From Blastocatellia bacterium (GTDB taxonomy: Bacteria; Acidobacteriota; Blastocatellia; Pyrinomonadales; Pyrinomonadaceae), in assembly GCA_003175865.1 (NCBI GenBank), contig PSRF01000287.1:1-6726 (forward strand): DNA of 6,726 nt. Reading direction: 5' to 3'. Position numbers and translations under genes: made by a program. This document shows positions 6,636 through 6,726 of the stretch, piece by piece. Each line of letters starts with the position of its first letter. Within the stretch, counting starts at the first letter, position 1. The notes under the pieces were generated by a model that saw only the letters and a list, made by a program, of their open reading frames with translations, was not told the DNA's origin and did not search any database.

Positions 6636-6720
6636 GCTGGGAGCGCAGGCGTCATCGCCTGCCTATTACTTAAAGACGTTTCTAATATAACTGGCAGGCG
6701 AGGACGCCTGCGCTTCCAGC
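6636..6720. repeat. BIME-like pair of inverted hairpin units
   Basis: Arms 6636-6663 and 6693-6720 are inverted copies matching at 26 of 28 positions, with a 29-nt A/T-rich spacer. Each arm is also a small hairpin on its own: GCAGGCG/CGCCTGC around TCAT in the left arm (6645-6662) and around AGGA in the right arm (6694-6711). Two palindromic units in opposite orientation is the layout of REP/BIME elements. It begins at the base directly after the terminator T-run. No transposase or RAYT gene is in the window. Confidence 0.82.
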
Positions 6721-6726
6721 ATGAGA

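Overview
The window looks like chromosomal DNA of a Gram-negative environmental bacterium, most likely an Acidobacteriota of the Blastocatellia/Pyrinomonadales type. The reasons are recall-level: about half G+C, a small secreted protein of a kind common in that phylum (FxVPFEFxVxNKxLPAGEYxV ... YxLSQVW), and intergenic DNA loaded with short inverted repeats. No lineage marker (rRNA, tRNA) is present, so the assignment is tentative.

Layout. (1) 1-3345, minus strand: an exported GH3 beta-glucosidase-type enzyme is followed after 123 nt by a sodium/solute symporter (SSS family) whose 3' end runs off the left edge. The symporter can be read without interruption from position 1038 to position 1. 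Together they look like a glycoside degradation and sugar uptake unit. The gap between them holds an imperfect inverted repeat that could fold in the mRNA. (2) 3346-3774: a gene-free divergent intergenic stretch. (3) 3775-4719, plus strand: an unrecognised eight-helix membrane protein, probably using a TTG start with a good Shine-Dalgarno. Its two halves look like an ancient duplication of four helices. (4) 4693-5946, minus strand: a cytosolic fusion of a VOC/glyoxalase-fold domain, a coiled coil and a SpoIIE/RsbU-type PP2C phosphatase. It converges on and overlaps the membrane protein gene by 27 bp. (5) 5947-6155: a divergent control region with a strong 32-nt-arm inverted repeat built from ATTGCTG-type units, and a leader hairpin. 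(6) 6156-6578, plus strand: a small secreted protein, followed by a textbook intrinsic terminator and immediately by a BIME-like pair of hairpins up to the right edge.

How the genes work together. Only GH3 plus symporter form a clear functional pair. The phosphatase resembles partner-switching regulators (RsbU type), but no STAS antagonist or anti-sigma kinase is in the window. I see no CRISPR array, defence island, prophage, transposase or complete new multi-gene system. The most unusual items are the VOC-PP2C fusion with apparently lost metal ligands, the 4+4 helix membrane protein, and three unrelated inverted-repeat families in three separate intergenic gaps.
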